A stretch of DNA of 64,000 nucleotides from Effrenium voratum. Its lineage: Eukaryota > Sar > Dinophyceae > Suessiales > Symbiodiniaceae. Of the stretch, positions 34,701 to 44,400 are shown piece by piece (the first letter of the stretch is position 1; every line of letters starts with the position of its first letter). The position numbers were made by a program, and so were the translations under genes. The notes under the pieces were generated by a model. The model saw only the letters and a list, made by a program, of their open reading frames with translations. It was not told the origin of the DNA and searched no databases. The DNA lies in the NCBI GenBank assembly GCA_963377175.1, contig CAUJNA010001602.1, positions 217,501 to 281,500 on the forward strand, in the 5' to 3' direction.

Positions 34701-35621
34701 GATAGGCGATAAGGGCTGGATTGGGGCCTGTTTCATGGAGGGTTCCGATTTTGTTTCATTCTTGCAGGGTCCGGGATTCATGAACGGTGTTTGGTGTGGG
34801 GGTTGGAAAGCTGGGCTGTCACAACGCTGCCGTGGCTTGAGAAAGAGTGGCCAAGGGGGGGCGTCGTTGCACTGGTCGATGATTCCTTTCCTGCATCAGG
34901 CCCCCAAAGTGTGCGGAAAAACCCTCCCCCCCCCCCGCCATCTTGAATGAACACTCGTCCCCCGCATAGACACGACACACCTAGTTTGAAGCCCACTCCC
35001 CGTGCTATGGCTCAAAATCCCATCCTGGGCACCGGTCAAAAACAAACTTCTGTTTGGACTTGAATTGCGGAATGGGCTTTGATTGGCTACCCATCGGGGT
35101 AGCGGCCAAAGGTGTAGGGCCAGGTTCGACTTACCAACTTGATGGGGATGGGGTTCCTGACTGTGGAAGGATTCGGCACGCCGCACAACCTTCATTTTAG
35201 ATAAAAATTGACATTTGGCTGTGGGTCAAAAATAGGTACCCAAAATGGAACCCTGGTAAATGGAAGCATGGACTACAACCTGCGGTTTTCTGGTGGTTTG
35301 ATTTTGACCCATACCCGTTTGATTGCTGAACTTTTTGAGGGCAGTCGTGAGCTCAGCCTGCAATCGGCCAGGGTGATTCTTTCCCTGGAGGTCATGTTCC
35401 GATACATCGATATTCTGAACAGCTTATGGAATTCAGGGCTTGGCATCCCTGGGTCTTTGGGTGCGCGCAGGTGTAAAAGTTGGTTGCCGGGAAACCAACG
35501 GATGGATGGATATGATGACTTTGGGACCCCCTTGGCATCCAGTTCTTCAGTTGAGAGGCTGGTTTCCCGTTTCCAGGTGGACGGCGCGGTGGCTTACCGC
35601 TACAGTGAGGCCGGCGCCTGA
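31728..35621 (+). CDS. MAD2: MAD2 spindle-assembly-checkpoint protein, 3' part of a split gene (5 exons)
   Basis: MAD2 is a HORMA-domain protein that binds CDC20 and MAD1 at unattached kinetochores and holds back the anaphase-promoting complex. Five short + strand exons (53, 46, 43, 50 and 45 nt; 237 nt in all) join in one frame to 78 residues and a TGA stop. In order they give IRQITASVTFLPLLDE, CSFDLLIYTDRAAE, VPAAWGESDPKFI, SEEVKLRSFTTKIHQ and VDGAVAYRYSEAGA. This follows the C-terminal part of MAD2 from other eukaryotes in order and spacing, including the mobile C-terminal 'safety belt'. Every joint is phase-consistent. Introns are 1394, 799, 359 and 1105 bp; their donors are GC, GC, GC and GA, and all acceptors are AG followed by exonic G. 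The exons for the first ~120 residues (start codon, LERW-type region) were not recognised upstream. The family match is by recall of MAD2 sequences, not by a search; the exon joints are read directly. Confidence 0.88.
31781..33174 (+). other. MAD2 intron A-B (GC-AG, 1394 bp)
   Basis: The donor GCCAAG and acceptor GTGAG join GA|G to restore Glu and give LLDE-PCSFDLL. The interior holds TTTG/GTTTG-rich sequence near 31.85-31.93 kb and a short AT tract at 32945-32961. No other coding piece was recognised. Confidence 0.8.
33175..33220 (+). CDS. MAD2: MAD2 exon B (EPCSFDLLIYTDRAAE)
   Basis: This 46-nt exon starts with the last base of the split Glu codon and ends in phase 0 at GCC GAG. CSFDLLIYTD is the most recognisable MAD2 segment in the window. 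The reading frame stays open upstream to 33053, but the join to exon A requires the acceptor at 33173-33174. The donor reads GCCGGC (GC type). Confidence 0.9.
33221..34019 (+). other. MAD2 intron B-C (GC-AG, 799 bp)
   Basis: The intron runs from GCCGGC to GCAAGCCAG. The bases at both ends read AG|G, so the intron is flanked by a short direct repeat. Its reading frame is open for about 300 bp after exon B (to the stop near 33517), but homology places the exon end at 33220. Confidence 0.8.
34020..34062 (+). CDS. MAD2: MAD2 exon C (VPAAWGESDPKFIV)
   Basis: This 43-nt exon enters in phase 0 after CAG and leaves one base. VPAAWGESDPKFI aligns with the VPxxWxESxPxFI stretch of MAD2. The donor was placed at GTAG|GCGAGG (a GC donor) because the next exon needs one carried base. 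It leaves one extra residue (V-G-G-S) relative to the animal sequence I recall, so the exact donor is slightly uncertain. Confidence 0.85.
34063..34421 (+). other. MAD2 intron C-D (GC-AG, 359 bp)
   Basis: The donor reads GCGAGG and the acceptor TTCGTCAG, preceded by a pyrimidine-rich stretch. AG|G occurs at both boundaries. No repeat element was recognised inside. Confidence 0.75.
34422..34471 (+). CDS. MAD2: MAD2 exon D (GSEEVKLRSFTTKIHQ)
   Basis: This 50-nt exon supplies two bases to the split Gly codon and ends in phase 0 at CAC CAG. SEEVKLRSFTTKIH is close to the SEEVRLRSFTTTIHK block of animal MAD2, part of the C-terminal safety belt. The donor is GATCGG, a GA donor, which is rare outside dinoflagellates. 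Confidence 0.92.
34511..34647. mobile_element. Family-2 inverted-repeat element in a MAD2 intron
   Basis: It runs from TGAGCCAAGTGCTCAAAACC to GGGTTTTGATTGTGACTCA, with the same interior blocks as the 31.4 kb copy (AGTAAGGGACAATCCC, AATAGCTGCGG, TTCTGGGTAGACCATTT). Confidence 0.65.
35214..35318. mobile_element. Family-1b inverted-repeat element in a MAD2 intron
   Basis: The termini are GGCTGTGGGTCAAAA and GATTTTGACCCATAC. The interior (GGAACCCTGGTAAATGG…ACTACAACC) resembles the 4325-4416 copy. Confidence 0.55.
35577..35621 (+). CDS. MAD2: MAD2 last exon (VDGAVAYRYSEAGA, stop)
   Basis: This 45-nt terminal exon enters in phase 0 after TTTCCAG. It encodes VDGAVAYRYSEAGA and TGA, matching the KVxSMVAYK C-terminus of MAD2 and ending at the expected length. 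The GC-rich sequence to about 35710 is probably 3' UTR. Confidence 0.88.
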   Translation: MDGAVAYRYSEAGA

Positions 35622-38600
35622 AGCGACCGCAGCCCACAAGCTCGATGCTCGCCTAAGCCGCGCCCGGCGTCCAAGCTTGCGCAGCTTCGCATGGAAGCCG
35701 AGCTGTAGGCCCTCCTATTTTCCTGGGCTTCTGCGCACTTGTCTCGGGGCGAGGACAAAGTGAACCCCTGACTGTGAACAGAAAGCTCCGCATGCTGTTG
35801 AGAAATATGGACTACTGCCTGCCATTTTTATGCAGACACCCACAAGTTTGGCTGCAAAAGGTATCATTTGCAGCCTTCGCTCGTTCTGGGGACCCGGATT
35901 TCCATTTTGTTTGTGCCCAACATAGTGAATCCCAACGGAAACAACTCCGACCGGTCGCAAGCAACCAAGAATTTCCCGATCTAAGGTTCCCATCATAGTT
36001 GTCGCTGTTCCAGCACTAATCATCTTGGTACAAGAACGACGAAGTGCATGATTGGGCTGAGTCATTTTGTCAAGCGAGCCGACTCATGTGTTCCTCACTT
36101 CCCCGTATTGGCCATGCTTGTGGCGGAATCTAGGTCCCCCAGTAGTGCCCTTTTACCCTTTTTTGGGGGAGGGCTCCCCGCCTAAAATAGACGACAGAAA
36201 AACAGGGTACCCTTATTCTAACCTCTCTACTGGAGGGCCTAGGAAGACTTCCAGCTGGTTTGCAATTGTGGGCTTGGAGATGCTGTTTGTGGTGCGCTTG
36301 TGGCGGGGCATGGCCAGAGGTGCACTTGCGAGCAAAGTATTGCTGGGAGGGTCGATCGGTGCCTGATATGTTCCAATCTGCTGATCACGTAGGTCATGCA
36401 GAGTCAATCTACATTGGAGTATGCACTGCTCAATGGCCTCCAACATTCTCATTTGGGGGATTGCCACCAGAAAGGAATACGGAATTGACCTCAGCTCCTT
36501 GTTCGATGCATACGTTTTCTTCAAACATGCGAGAGTTTGGGGGGCCAGGAGCTTTCAGTTTTATCCAGCTATTCAAGCATCAAGCTCTGTGTCTTTCTTT
36601 GGCAGATGGGTCTGTTTTCGTCGGCTAGCCATGTCAAGAGAAATCAACCGGCTATTGTTTCTTAGCTGATGTTTTTGGCTTAAGTTGCAAGCTATGGCAA
36701 CTCGACTGGACCAGCGGTTAAGCGCGGAATTGACATACTCAGCCAACATGAAAATTGTTATCCTTTTCTTGCAGTCACGAATAGGCAGCCACGAGGTCGA
36801 GAAATTCCGCGTGTTTTAAAGGAGCCCACTTCCGTCCATGCAAAGTGCACGTCATCAACGAACCCGCTATGATAATGTGTATGCCTAGCCCTCATGGGTG
36901 CATTTAAGTGTTCACAAGTGCCACCTTTGGAGCTTCAGTTGTTTAATTACAGCACTTGCCGCAGCGCGATGCGGCGGCATGCGCTGGCTTAATTCGTGCA
37001 AGCGATGCGACGCATTGAAGGACCCCTTTGGCGGAGAAGGAAAACCATGTGTGAGAGCCATGAGTCTTGGCATTTTCCGCAGCAGGTGGCATGTCAAGCT
37101 TCAAATATCTCTCTCGAAACAGATCCGTGGAATGTTGGAACATGGCATCAGGCAAACCGGATCTGAGTTGCAAGTTTCTGCCGGCGACAGGGCAAACTGC
37201 AAAGCCTGGCCGTTTTTCTTTGAAGCTAGCTTTGAGAGGGTATTCAGGCTGAGACTGAGACATTGGCGGCACTCACTTTTGGCTGATTTATATTAGGCCT
37301 TTCCACATGACGCACTGCAGATGGACAATCTGTCGATGGTTGTTCTAGAGCAAGAAGATGGACAGCAGCATTGTGGGCCCGTGTCGCGGTATCAATTTGG
37401 GTGATTAATCGGAGCGATGCAAAATCAAAGCTTAAATCTTTTTTTTTCTAGTAGCCCTCTCAGATTCAGATCGCCACATGCTGGCATAATTCAGGCAGAA
37501 GCTTGGTTCGGGATTGCTTGGAGGTAAGCCCGGCTTGGGGTTATTACCTGGTTTAATGCGGATAATAGTGAGGCCCATATAAACTGTTGCGGCACCTGGC
37601 AGAACCAGTGGTCAACCGGTTCTGAGTGGTGCCACGCATGCTTGCGATTGAACACTCAGCAGAACAATCCGTTGAATGTTCTTCTTGCGGCTACAGGGCA
37701 CACATTGTACGCCGCTTGGAGCCATCCATGCCACGCATTGACCTTGCCAAAATCCGTGGCTTGAGCCAACAAGCCTTGAGTGTGAATGTATCATATGCAG
37801 AGAAGTTGGGCAAGCTTATGTAAGAAGTCGATGATAATTACGTTGTGTGGGTGCATGTTTTTGTTTTGTACTCTCAGCCCTCAGCCCAGCATTCCAGCAA
37901 TCAACAATTGGCACATGCTTGCCGTTGCTGTGCTGGTGGGGCATGAGGATGCATGAGAGTCATTGCACGAACTACTGGATTGTTGTGAATGCCAACTTCG
38001 TGCATGTGCTGACACATTGGTCATAGTTTATGACTACTTGAAACAGAAAACAAACAGGAGAGTCATGCTAAAAACGAAGCACTGGAAAGCCAAAAGGTCA
38101 GAAGATCTGTGCAAAACCCAACCAATAGCGCGGACGGCTTCTGAGTGGTGCGCGCACAGCGTGAGCGGTGCGGCGCAGCACTGTTCGAGTCCAGCTGCGT
38201 TGTGCAGCAACGAGGGGGGATGGGTGTAGACCCATCCGCCTTCGGAAGCATTCCACAGGCGTGGGCCCGAGATGTCCAAACTAAGTTACATGTCTGTGAC
38301 AGACAGAATTGCAGCATATCGCTGCACCAACATTAACGACATCAGTCATAGTTGTAGACAGATGCACACAGAGCATGTTGCTCAAAAACAAGTCATTCCA
38401 AGTCCTGCCAAGCTGTGCGTAGGCAGGGACCAAGCGCTTTGCTACCCTGAAATGTAAAAAGTGGGAAAAGCACGGAGGTGCACCCGGGGGCTCAAGGTCT
38501 GGTGTAGGCCGCGAGGATGCTGCCAATTGTACGGTCCAGGAAGGAGCCAAGGGCAGAACTAGAACAGAACCTATCGGTCGGAAGCCGTGGTGGCCTCATG

Positions 38601-38734
38601 CCTAAGTGCGGCAAGCTTGCGCTTGCGTTCCATGGTTGTGCCTTGTAGTTGAAGTTGCCGGCAGCGAAAGTGCTGCCGTAGCCACAATCGAGTTGCGCAG
38701 AGTCTGTGTGAAGCGCCACCCCGTTGTTGCCACG
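35622..38734. other. MAD2 3' flank and unassigned sequence
   Basis: The first ~90 bp are GC-rich and probably MAD2 3' UTR. No recognised exon follows until 38.7 kb. No polyadenylation signal could be identified. Confidence 0.45.
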
Positions 38735-39091
38735 ATGTCGCCAGCAATGAGTAGGGCTCCACGACCTGATGCTCCCAGCTTCGTCAAGGAGTTCCACACG
38801 CAAGTGAGAAGACGAGTGCTTCCGCGCCGATGCAGCGAAAATCCACCAGAGCTGCAGCGAATCACTGTTCAACTGGACCTTGGAGACGAAGTCTCTGACC
38901 AGGACAGAGAGCTGTATAGACACGAACCCAAGGAAAAAGCACCATCCGTGAGCAATGACGATCCCAATGCAGCACCATCCAGCGAGAGGAGGGAAACGAA
39001 ACATGGCGATTTCCATGGCGTAAGTCAAAGGAGCTCCCAAACATCAGCTGACACAGGTCCACCATCTGGTAGGATTTGGGCCGAGACCTAA
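38735..39091 (+). CDS. Putative hydrophilic coding exon
   Basis: From an ATG at 38735, 118 codons read MSPAMSRAPRPDAPSFVKEF, then HTQVRRRVLPRRC and LQRITVQLDLGDEVSDQDRE, followed by Lys/Glu/Ser-rich sequence to TAA-type termination at 39089-39091. Charge and codon use are protein-like. CATGGC|GTAAGT at 39019-39025 is a textbook GT donor, so the true exon may stop there. The opposite strand also has a 182-codon frame. The product is not recognised; the gene would lie downstream of MAD2. Confidence 0.35.
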   Translation: MSPAMSRAPRPDAPSFVKEFHTQVRRRVLPRRCSENPPELQRITVQLDLGDEVSDQDRELYRHEPKEKAPSVSNDDPNAAPSSERRETKHGDFHGVSQRSSQTSADTGPPSGRIWAET

Positions 39092-39296
39092 AAACCCAAA
39101 CAATAAAAACCAATTACAAAGCTAGATGCATGTTGCCGAACAGCGGGTGCACGAACAGATCATGGGGGCCGCCCCACATGTGCTAGATACATCTTGAGGC
39201 AACAGCTATCCTAAAACGGGTAGTAGCCTCCGTCTGAACACGAAGCAACTTTCGGCGTTCCTCTATGCGTTTAAGCAAACATGCACGAACAATATT

Positions 39297-39353
39297 GTAT
39301 ATATATATATATATTGTATACATTGTTTATGTATGTATGTATATATATATATA
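39297..39353. repeat. (AT)n microsatellites
   Basis: AT runs lie at about 39297-39317 and 39337-39353, interrupted by TGTATACATTG and GTATGTATGT. Confidence 0.9.
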
Positions 39354-39472
39354 TGTACACATATGTATGCACGTATGTGAATGAGTTGACATATGCAGAC
39401 ACATGTGCGAGCATGTACTAAATATCTGGGCCCGACGTCCCAAGCTGTCGGAGCAGAAGCCAAGAAGTCGCC

Positions 39473-39557
39473 ATGGCCAAGCTGACGGAGGCGCTGCAGG
39501 AGGCGCGCAAGACAGCCGTCCCGGGCGAGAGAGCGCCCCGCGAAAAGACGCGGGACT
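39473..39557 (+). CDS. Putative first exon (MAKLTEALQEARKTAV…)
   Basis: An ATG in good context (GTCGCCATGG) opens MAKLTEALQEARKTAVPGER then APREKTRDL, a charged, helix-prone N-terminus. The GC-rich segment stops abruptly about 12 bp before a family-1 inverted-repeat element (39569-39676). A donor GTGCGAG follows GACTT at 39558; other donors are possible. The product is not recognised. Confidence 0.42.
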
Positions 39558-39568
39558 TGTGCGAGTGT

Positions 39569-39676
39569 TGGCTGTGGGATCCCATTTTGGTTGGTAGGTG
39601 CGCCACCCATTTTGGAACCTATTTTGAGTGGGGATTGGGATATTCACTGGGGGTACGGGATTTTGACCCATGGCCT
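39569..39676 (+). mobile_element. Family-1 inverted-repeat element
   Basis: The core GGTAGGTGCGCCACCCATTTT, GAGTGGGGATTGGGATATTC and ACTGGGGGTACGGGATTTTG with terminal ACCCATGGCC is intact. The left terminus (GGCTGTGGGATCCC) has lost TCAAAA. It starts about 12 bp after a putative first exon. Confidence 0.65.
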
Positions 39677-40123
39677 GTCGGACTACTTTCCCCTAAGCGG
39701 GGGCTGCAGTGCCATACTTGGGTACACTTAGGGTTCTTTGGGAAGGGCAAAAACCGCTTTTGCGGGTCGGACTTGGGGACAACCGATGTCCACCCAGCAG
39801 TCCCCAAATGGAACTCATACCCTATGCGGATTATTGTATAGAAGTTATGATCTGTAAACATGTGTGTGTGTGTGTGCGTGTGTCAATGACCGACTGTATT
39901 CCCATAGAAACCGATCAGGGACCATTGAACTGCGACACCCCTCAATCTGCAAACGCTAGGGGAACCGTCAACACCCGATACCCCATTAATGTTGTCCTTT
40001 AGTCGAACATGTATAGAGGTGGGGCTGGCCTAAATCGGGGTCTCCTACATGGTGTGAAGGGAAAAGGCAGGCCAACCATTTGGGGGTCTGCTGTTCTCGG
40101 AAACAATCTCAGTTTTTTAGTAT

Positions 40124-40242
40124 GGGTGTGTCCTTTTTTTGGGGAAGCCTCTTTTGGTTGGTTTTTTGAAGGGCGGCCAAAAGGAAAAACACCATGCTTT
40201 TTTTTTGGGGGGGGGTCCCCCCCAGAAAATAAGACACACCCG
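40124..40242. mobile_element. Family-3 inverted-repeat element
   Basis: GGGTGTGTCCTTTTTTTTGG at the left is mirrored by AAAATAAGACACACCC at the right. The interior contains CTCTTTTGGTTGG and AGGAAAAACACC. A further partial copy of the interior lies just upstream (40057-40090). Confidence 0.55.
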
Positions 40243-41227
40243 TAGATACATATGTGAGATTGAGAGACGCCGTCAAAGTGCTGGAGCAAGTTGATTGTCC
40301 AAGTTACGGCGTGCCTGGGGACAAAACACGACAAGTGCGGAAGGAGTACAGGCTGCGGGATTTAGGCGTGGATGGTTGGGGCATCATAACATACGGCAGA
40401 ATCGAGGCTTTTGAAATTATTCTCGGTCGCACGCTTTCAAGATTATCATGGCTCATGTCCTCTTTGGAATGAACGTCCCTTTCGCTTGGCGCATTTGATT
40501 TGTTCCTAGACTTCGGCTTCCCATCCCAGGACCAAACCGCATTTGTCAACCTTGATCACGGGTTGATTGCGACAATCCTTGGCAAGCGTGAGCAATGTGC
40601 AACTCCAGATTTCAATGCTTGGTAAACACTTTCTATGATTAATGGCTTGGCTAGCCAATTGTTAATCATTGCTTCGCAAGAGTCTAGCCGATGGGTCATT
40701 CCAAGACACTTTGTTTTTATATGTAGTGAACCCTTGCAGAAGGGTCTTCCCCTTCAATGTCCTCTGCCTGTCGGACGTTTTGCCCGACCCCTTGGCCTTG
40801 TTGCACCCCATTGCTCCCGCGTTCTCCGCAGGCTGCGACGGTGGCCTTGGAAGACGAGCGCGGCTTCGCATCAGCGTGCCGTGGACGGCACAGCGACGAA
40901 GGAAGGGTCAAAAACATCTTTGGTGGCTTTTCAAGCTGTGCGTTTGCCAAGTCACCAATCACTGGAATTTTTGCTACACTGGCCGCGAATGTTCGAATTC
41001 CATTCACTGCAAGTGCGCAATCAATATTATATCATCAAGCTTCAAGCATTATCAAAAGGCAAGGTGGAGTTATGACACTTGTTGTTGGTAGTGGGGGTGG
41101 TGGGTGCACTGGATGATCGGAAGGAGAGCACAGAACCTTTGTAGTCACTTGAGAGTCCAAGTGAACACGCGCAATTTCAACTACTGGGTCAAAGTTTTGT
41201 GCATGCCTCTGCATTTCGCCTTTGCAG

Positions 41228-41374
41228 CTTCTCGGCTTCACTGAGAAGCAAGCAATCTGTTCTCAAAGCAAGAAACATTCTCAGGAGCAAGCGGAGCTGA
41301 CAGCAATGGACAAACTGCAGGGCATCACTGGCCCAACAAACCCTGGATGGATTCGGTTCGTGCTTACTGGATGA
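41228..41374 (+). CDS. Putative C-terminal exon
   Basis: After a pyrimidine-rich acceptor (CGCCTTTGCAG), 48 codons and a TGA read LLGFTEKQAICSQSKKHSQE, then QAELTAMDKLQGITGPTNPG and WIRFVLTG. The acceptor and the clean frame to a stop support an exon. The family is unknown. Confidence 0.38.
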   Translation, partial: LLGFTEKQAICSQSKKHSQEQAELTAMDKLQGITGPTNPGWIRFVLTG

Positions 41375-42384
41375 AAGATCGACCCTGAGCCTAAGAAGCT
41401 GCCGCATGTTAGGTTCATGCAATCCCCTGATAGGTGTCACAGTACTTATGCTGGATGTCCAAGTCATGTTCTGAGGGTGCGCTCTATGTTTGCCGGTCAG
41501 GTATGTTGACCCTTAGAGGGCCAAGAGCCTGTCGGCATCTTTGTCTAACGACTAGGGATCCTTTGGAGGAAAGCTCCCAGAGGTTCAAAATTAGCCGCTG
41601 GCCTCCTGAAACTTGGCTATCTGAGAAGGTAAGGTACACACACACCTTGCGTTAGGGAGCTTTTACGAAGCACGCTTGAGACTTCAGCTGGACCACACAG
41701 GCCAAGAACATGCAGGCAATGGCCTCCAAAGCCCCTCGACTCCCTGGAGAAGAGAAACATGGTTTGCACGATTTGTGTCCCATCTCAGTGATCCTTATTA
41801 TTGGATTGATTGGCCCAAGAGATTTCTTTGCATTGCCATCTAAACCCAAGGAAGTATCCAACCACTTGGGATCGGCCCCAGGTCTGGTGGCGTGCTGACC
41901 AAGCTGAAGCGCGGGTTGGCAGAGGCGGGTTGGGCGTCACTCTGTGCTCAAGGGTATTGTGTGCCACCTTTATGGGGTCTCCCAAACAATGATTGCCATG
42001 CACCCCTGTTTCAGAGCAGGTCGCGAATAGAGCGTAAGGAGTGATAAGAGGAAGCCCCGTGCATCCCTTGGTTCAGCGTCCCCCGAGTTGTTGTGTGGTT
42101 TCTTCCCGAAGTTGAATATGTACGTATTGCTTATAGGCACGCGACTAAGAAGGCAACGAATCATTTGCCTCCCCTTGAATGATTCAGTAGTTAAAGAGGA
42201 GGGCATATTCAGGTGCCTCTCCAAATCGAGCTGCTCTAAGACTGCACATGTAGGTGTGTCCGAAAACTCCACCACTATTGGGTTGGATCCTTGGATGTTA
42301 GCTTTTTGGATTCCCCCTGATATTTCCTTTGAGCCAGCAAACAGTCAAACTTTTTGCTGGGGGATCTACAGCACCCAAGAAAAC

Positions 42385-42455
42385 AGGGGCCCAACGTTTG
42401 GCTGCCCTGTAACGCAACCCCAGAAAGGCTACCCTCAAGAAGGACACGCCCTTTT
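42385..42455. repeat. Reverse-complement partner of the 50574-50640 repeat
   Basis: AGAAAGGCTACCCTCAAGAA then GGACACGCCC is the reverse complement of the 50.58 kb terminus. The nearby TTTGGCTGCCCTG is a second shared block. Confidence 0.35.
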
Positions 42456-42572
42456 GCCGATCCGAGGGTCAGGTGCTTTCGTTTTCTCAATGCCGCCCAG
42501 CCAAGCGCCCGACACGACATGCGCACGGCAAACGTCGGCGCTTGGCCACGCCGCATCGTGTCAGCGCCAGAT

Positions 42573-42680
42573 TTGGGCATGGGTCAAATGAAACCACCAG
42601 GAATCGAACCGCAGATGTGAGTCCGTGGTTCCATTTACCCGGGCTCCATTTTGGGTGCCTATTCTTGACTCACAGCCGTT
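42573..42680. mobile_element. Diverged family-1-like element
   Basis: The ends GGGCATGGGTCAAAT and TTCTTGACTCACAGCC and the interior TTCCATTTACCCGGGCTCCATTTTGGG suggest a decayed copy. It is much weaker than the others. Confidence 0.35.
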
Positions 42681-44025
42681 TCAGTGAGTGCTTCAGGAGC
42701 TGCCGGAGTAAAGGACAACTAGTGATAATTCATTCAGTTGTCGTGATCACGGACACACAGCCACATGCGCCACTCATGTCAGATTGATAGATTGATGGGG
42801 GTATGGGTTTGCTTTTCTAGGCTTGTGCCATGAAGCCAAGATTGACGCTAGCCCCAAGCCCTAAAGGCCCTGCAGCAAAGACTTGGCTCACATGACATAC
42901 TGCTGGGTGACCCCTGTGCCCATGTGCAACACTCTCCCAACCCTTTGTTGTCGTTATGTTTGGCTCAACCTGCGGATGTTGCTGGCTTTCCGAATTCCGG
43001 ATGCGAAGTGTTGCTGAACCTTCTAATCTTGCAGGGGCTCCTTGGGTGATGCTGAACACATCAAACCTCCACTCACTAAGGGGATGAAACTAGCCAGCCG
43101 TACATGTTCGAACCCCTTTGAGCCGTTGCTTGCAAGGATATCAAATTTGAACCAGCAAAGCACACATTTGGAGGAGCCCTTAAGACCGTACTCATTCGAG
43201 CACCCGCGAAATCGATGAGGACACCTTTGAGTCAACCGATTGCCAGATTCAATCCTAGTCAGTCGATCGAGGATGAACATAATCTCTTGAATGGGTTCAT
43301 GAACCGAGGCTACATTTCTGAATGCATGCACATATTATTGCCATACATTTGGCTGGCAGCAGCCTTTGTCATTGATCTCCAACTCATGAATCAATCTTTA
43401 TACCTCATGGGACCCAGCCTCATTTGTTCTCACCAAGAGGTGGTTCAAAAGCCCCTGTAACGAGGGGCTAATAGAGGACGGTGAATCACTCCACAACCAC
43501 CGTCATTGAAAGAACGGTAGAACACTCGATTAGCTGCTCCTTCTCTCAAACAGTCAATTCAAAATCAATGGTCCATGACATCCGCGTCTCGGCGCGTGGC
43601 TTGCAGGTCAAAAAGTCTCCGGAGATGCTGGCAGAGGCCCTTTGAATGGGTGAGCCTGTCAGACAGCCGTCCCCGCGCGTGTTATGTCGCGCGCGAAGTG
43701 AACAATCAATCCGTTACCCAGACCTGCAGAGGCGCTCCTTGACTTGTTTGGAGAAGGTTTCCTTCTCAATTCAACCAGAAAAGAGGTGCCTTTCCCATGC
43801 CCAATGCAGGCGGCTGGAGGTCTGGGGTTCACTTTGTCTGCCACAGCCGTGTGTGAGCTTCCGAAATTTGCAGCGCCAAGCGTCAGAGCTCCCTGTGGAG
43901 TATCTGAATTGGATTCGAGCCTTGAGAGCCTTCGGATGCCACCTCGCACCTGACAGCAGCCTTCCAGAATTTGGCCATGTCTCACCTGTAGCCGGTCTTC
44001 CCTTGCCCCGAGTCCTTCAAAGTTC
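42681..44025. other. No recognised gene
   Basis: Overlapping + frames at 43646-44077 and 43744-43953 are possible coding remnants without splice or family support. Confidence 0.4.
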
Positions 44026-44400
44026 ATGCTTAAATCCTGCCAGATGCGGGTGCCCTCTCCCACTGAGGAACATCTGATTAGAGATGGCCATGTTGAATTC
44101 GCCCGTCTCTTTTGCCAGGTGCCGCCGGACCTGGAATTCTGGCTCGGCGCCCTGAGTCAGCGAAGTTCGTTGGCCCCCACTCCACTCCCCACCCGAGCGA
44201 TCGCGTCTAGGAGGGACGCCAACAAATTGGGTGCAAGCCCGAAAGGCAAGTCAAGGGGGTCGAACCTCCATGAAAGCCTTGGTGAGCAAAGTGTGCGAAG
44301 AGATGGAAGTATTGGATGCTATCCCAGAAGGAATGTCCTGTGTACTGCAGCACACCCTTGTTGCAGATTGCCCTTACATGCTGAATGGATGACACAATAG
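44026..44400 (+). CDS. Putative coding fragment
   Basis: A 124-codon + strand frame includes VPSPTEEHLIRDGHVEFARL, FCQVPPDLEFWLGALSQRSS and a basic Ser/Lys-rich tail to TAG. CCAG|GTGCCGCCGGACC at 44118 could be an acceptor inside it. Further open + frames follow to 44.85 kb. This may be one gene in several pieces. No domain is recognised. Confidence 0.28.
   Translation: MLKSCQMRVPSPTEEHLIRDGHVEFARLFCQVPPDLEFWLGALSQRSSLAPTPLPTRAIASRRDANKLGASPKGKSRGSNLHESLGEQSVRRDGSIGCYPRRNVLCTAAHPCCRLPLHAEWMTQ

Larger units (their letters stand above)
34472..35576 (+). other. MAD2 intron D-E (GA-AG, 1105 bp)
   Basis: The intron runs from CCAG|GATCGG to TTTCCAG|GTGG, so CCAGG is repeated at both ends. It contains a family-2 inverted-repeat element (34511-34647), 39 bp after the donor, and a family-1 element (35214-35318). 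A C-run of about 12 bp lies at 34925-34936. Confidence 0.8.

Noticed and set aside
35622..35710. KLAQLRMEAEL after the MAD2 stop as a further exon
   Set aside because: It lies beyond the homologous stop codon and has no acceptor. It is more likely GC-rich 3' UTR.
42590..42620. Minus-strand GGTTCGATTCC resembling a tRNA B box
   Set aside because: The flanking bases do not form a T-arm stem or an acceptor stem, no A box was seen, and it lies inside a decayed repeat element.
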